Positions 63,505 to 63,968 of a stretch of 63,968 nucleotides of DNA are shown piece after piece; the stretch's first letter is position 1; the number at the start of each line of letters is the position of its first letter. The notes beneath the pieces were generated by a model. The model did not search any database and was not told the origin of the DNA. It saw nothing but the letters and a program-made list of their open reading frames with translations. The DNA comes from Pseudomonadota bacterium (GTDB lineage Bacteria > Pseudomonadota > Alphaproteobacteria > Acetobacterales > Acetobacteraceae), in contig JAJZES010000004.1 in assembly GCA_021845985.1 (NCBI GenBank), positions 1 through 63,968 of the forward strand. Reading direction: 5' to 3'. The position numbers were made by a program, and so were the translations under genes.

Positions 63505-63681
63505 CTAAGACCCTGATATAAAGGAAAAATCCCAGAATCGTGGCAGTGGGTCAAGGAAAGTCAGTATTTCTATGCGGAAAATGTGCAAACTAACGTAGTT
63601 TCGGGTCAGGTATCGCGGCGGCACCGCGCTGATCACTGACATGCCGCGGAAGTATCCGAATTTTTGTGTGCGGGGCGTAGT
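63505..63681. other. Non-coding flank of tRNA-Lys with tRNA-like fragment
   Basis: More AT-rich than the rest of the window and without a supported gene. At 63672-63697 a stretch GGGGCGTAGTTCAG is followed at once by TCCCACCCACCA, like the 5' and 3' ends of a tRNA joined with the middle missing. Such scars are common beside integration sites, but this is only a resemblance. Confidence 0.3.
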
Positions 63682-63918
63682 TCAGTCCCACCCACCATTG
63701 GGCGAACGACTGTAAGCGACGGATGACCGTGACGGCAAGGCCATGACGCGAGCGGCGAGCGCATCGTTCCAACGCTTTGGCCGGCTTGTTCGTCCGCCAA
63801 CCCCCGGATTTTGGACCGTAGCGGGTGGTTCAGGCGCCGGGCGCCGGGCGCGGTAGCGGGCCTGGCGTTCGGCGTTGGTCAGCGCGGCGTGACCTTCAGC
63901 CTGGCGGCCTCTGGGCAT
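63682..63918 (-). pseudogene. Remnant of an insertion-sequence-associated hypothetical gene
   Basis: Open frame of 78 codons starting MPRGRQAEGHAALTNAERQA with GGAGAA upstream. The NAERQARYRAR start and the later RTSRPKRWNDALAA resemble a small hypothetical protein often found beside transposases in alphaproteobacteria. After that the match is lost in this frame. The neighbouring frame reads VIRRLQSFAQWW, which resembles the family's next segment, suggesting a frameshift near 63745. I therefore treat it as broken. A 12-bp perfect palindrome CGTTACGTAACG (63929-63940) lies upstream. Confidence 0.45.
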
Positions 63919-63968
63919 GGCTGTTCTCCGTTACGTAACGATGAACCAAGCGGCTAGCCGGCCACGTT

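Overview
The window is GC-rich chromosomal DNA from an alphaproteobacterium. The family is probably Acetobacteraceae (Roseomonas-like); I infer this from gene order and protein style, not from a marker gene. Supporting gene orders are: smc-dsbA-DUF721 divergent from mutY; proA-nadD-rsfS-rlmH-gpmI-envC-like-ctpA-polysaccharide deacetylase-rppH; and bamE / cytochrome bc1 chaperone-DUF177-rpmF-plsX-fabH. A large Hint-domain protein with GWxWD-type repeats also fits that family. Three tRNA genes (His, Leu, Lys) are present. I saw no rRNA, CRISPR array or prophage. Because of the base composition, almost every real gene carries long antisense open frames, which are left out.

Layout. 1-9.5 kb is mostly housekeeping: smc (cut by the left edge), dsbA-like, a DUF721 protein, mutY, lolA, an MFS transporter, an acyl-CoA ligase, tRNA-His, a lipoprotein, thrB and rnhA. 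9.5-14.6 kb is a leftward operon: a complete TRAP transporter (DctP, DctQ, DctM) with a small protein, a methyltransferase and two paralogous TIGR04076-like proteins inserted between its subunits. 14.7-25 kb is accessory metabolism: an FAD oxidoreductase with an alpha/beta hydrolase, a GntR regulator with a divergent phytanoyl-CoA-dioxygenase-like enzyme, two paralogous carboxymuconolactone-decarboxylase-like proteins, a GMC oxidoreductase, an SDR and adenine deaminase.

26.1-36.9 kb is a catabolic island. It holds a GntR/UTRA regulator, a class III CoA-transferase, an acyl-CoA dehydrogenase, MmgE/PrpD, enoyl-CoA hydratase, a periplasmic substrate-binding protein, two beta-hydroxyacid dehydrogenases, a carboxymuconolactone decarboxylase, a cyclase-family hydrolase and a metallo-beta-lactamase-fold lactonase-like enzyme. 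A palindrome built on TTGTTCGAACAA recurs across it and overlaps the -10 elements of two predicted promoters. This looks like one substrate-inducible regulon for CoA-dependent breakdown of an unidentified carboxylic acid.

36.9-42.6 kb is a single 1887-codon leftward gene. It encodes about 900 residues of Gly/Ala-rich repeats, a beta-rich segment, a Hint (autoprocessing) domain, two GWxWD-type repeats and a C-terminal family-4 glycosyltransferase. This fusion is the most unusual object in the window.

43-52.3 kb is a conserved leftward housekeeping operon running from proA (upstream) to creA. 52.4-55.2 kb has an Old Yellow Enzyme divergent from two tandem paralogous methyltransferases. 55.4-59.5 kb carries bamE and the rpmF-plsX-fabH group. 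59.5-63.3 kb is a leftward branched-chain-amino-acid-type ABC transporter (livH-livM-livG-livF) with no binding protein of its own. tRNA-Lys follows, and then a short stretch with the remains of an insertion-sequence-associated gene at the right edge.
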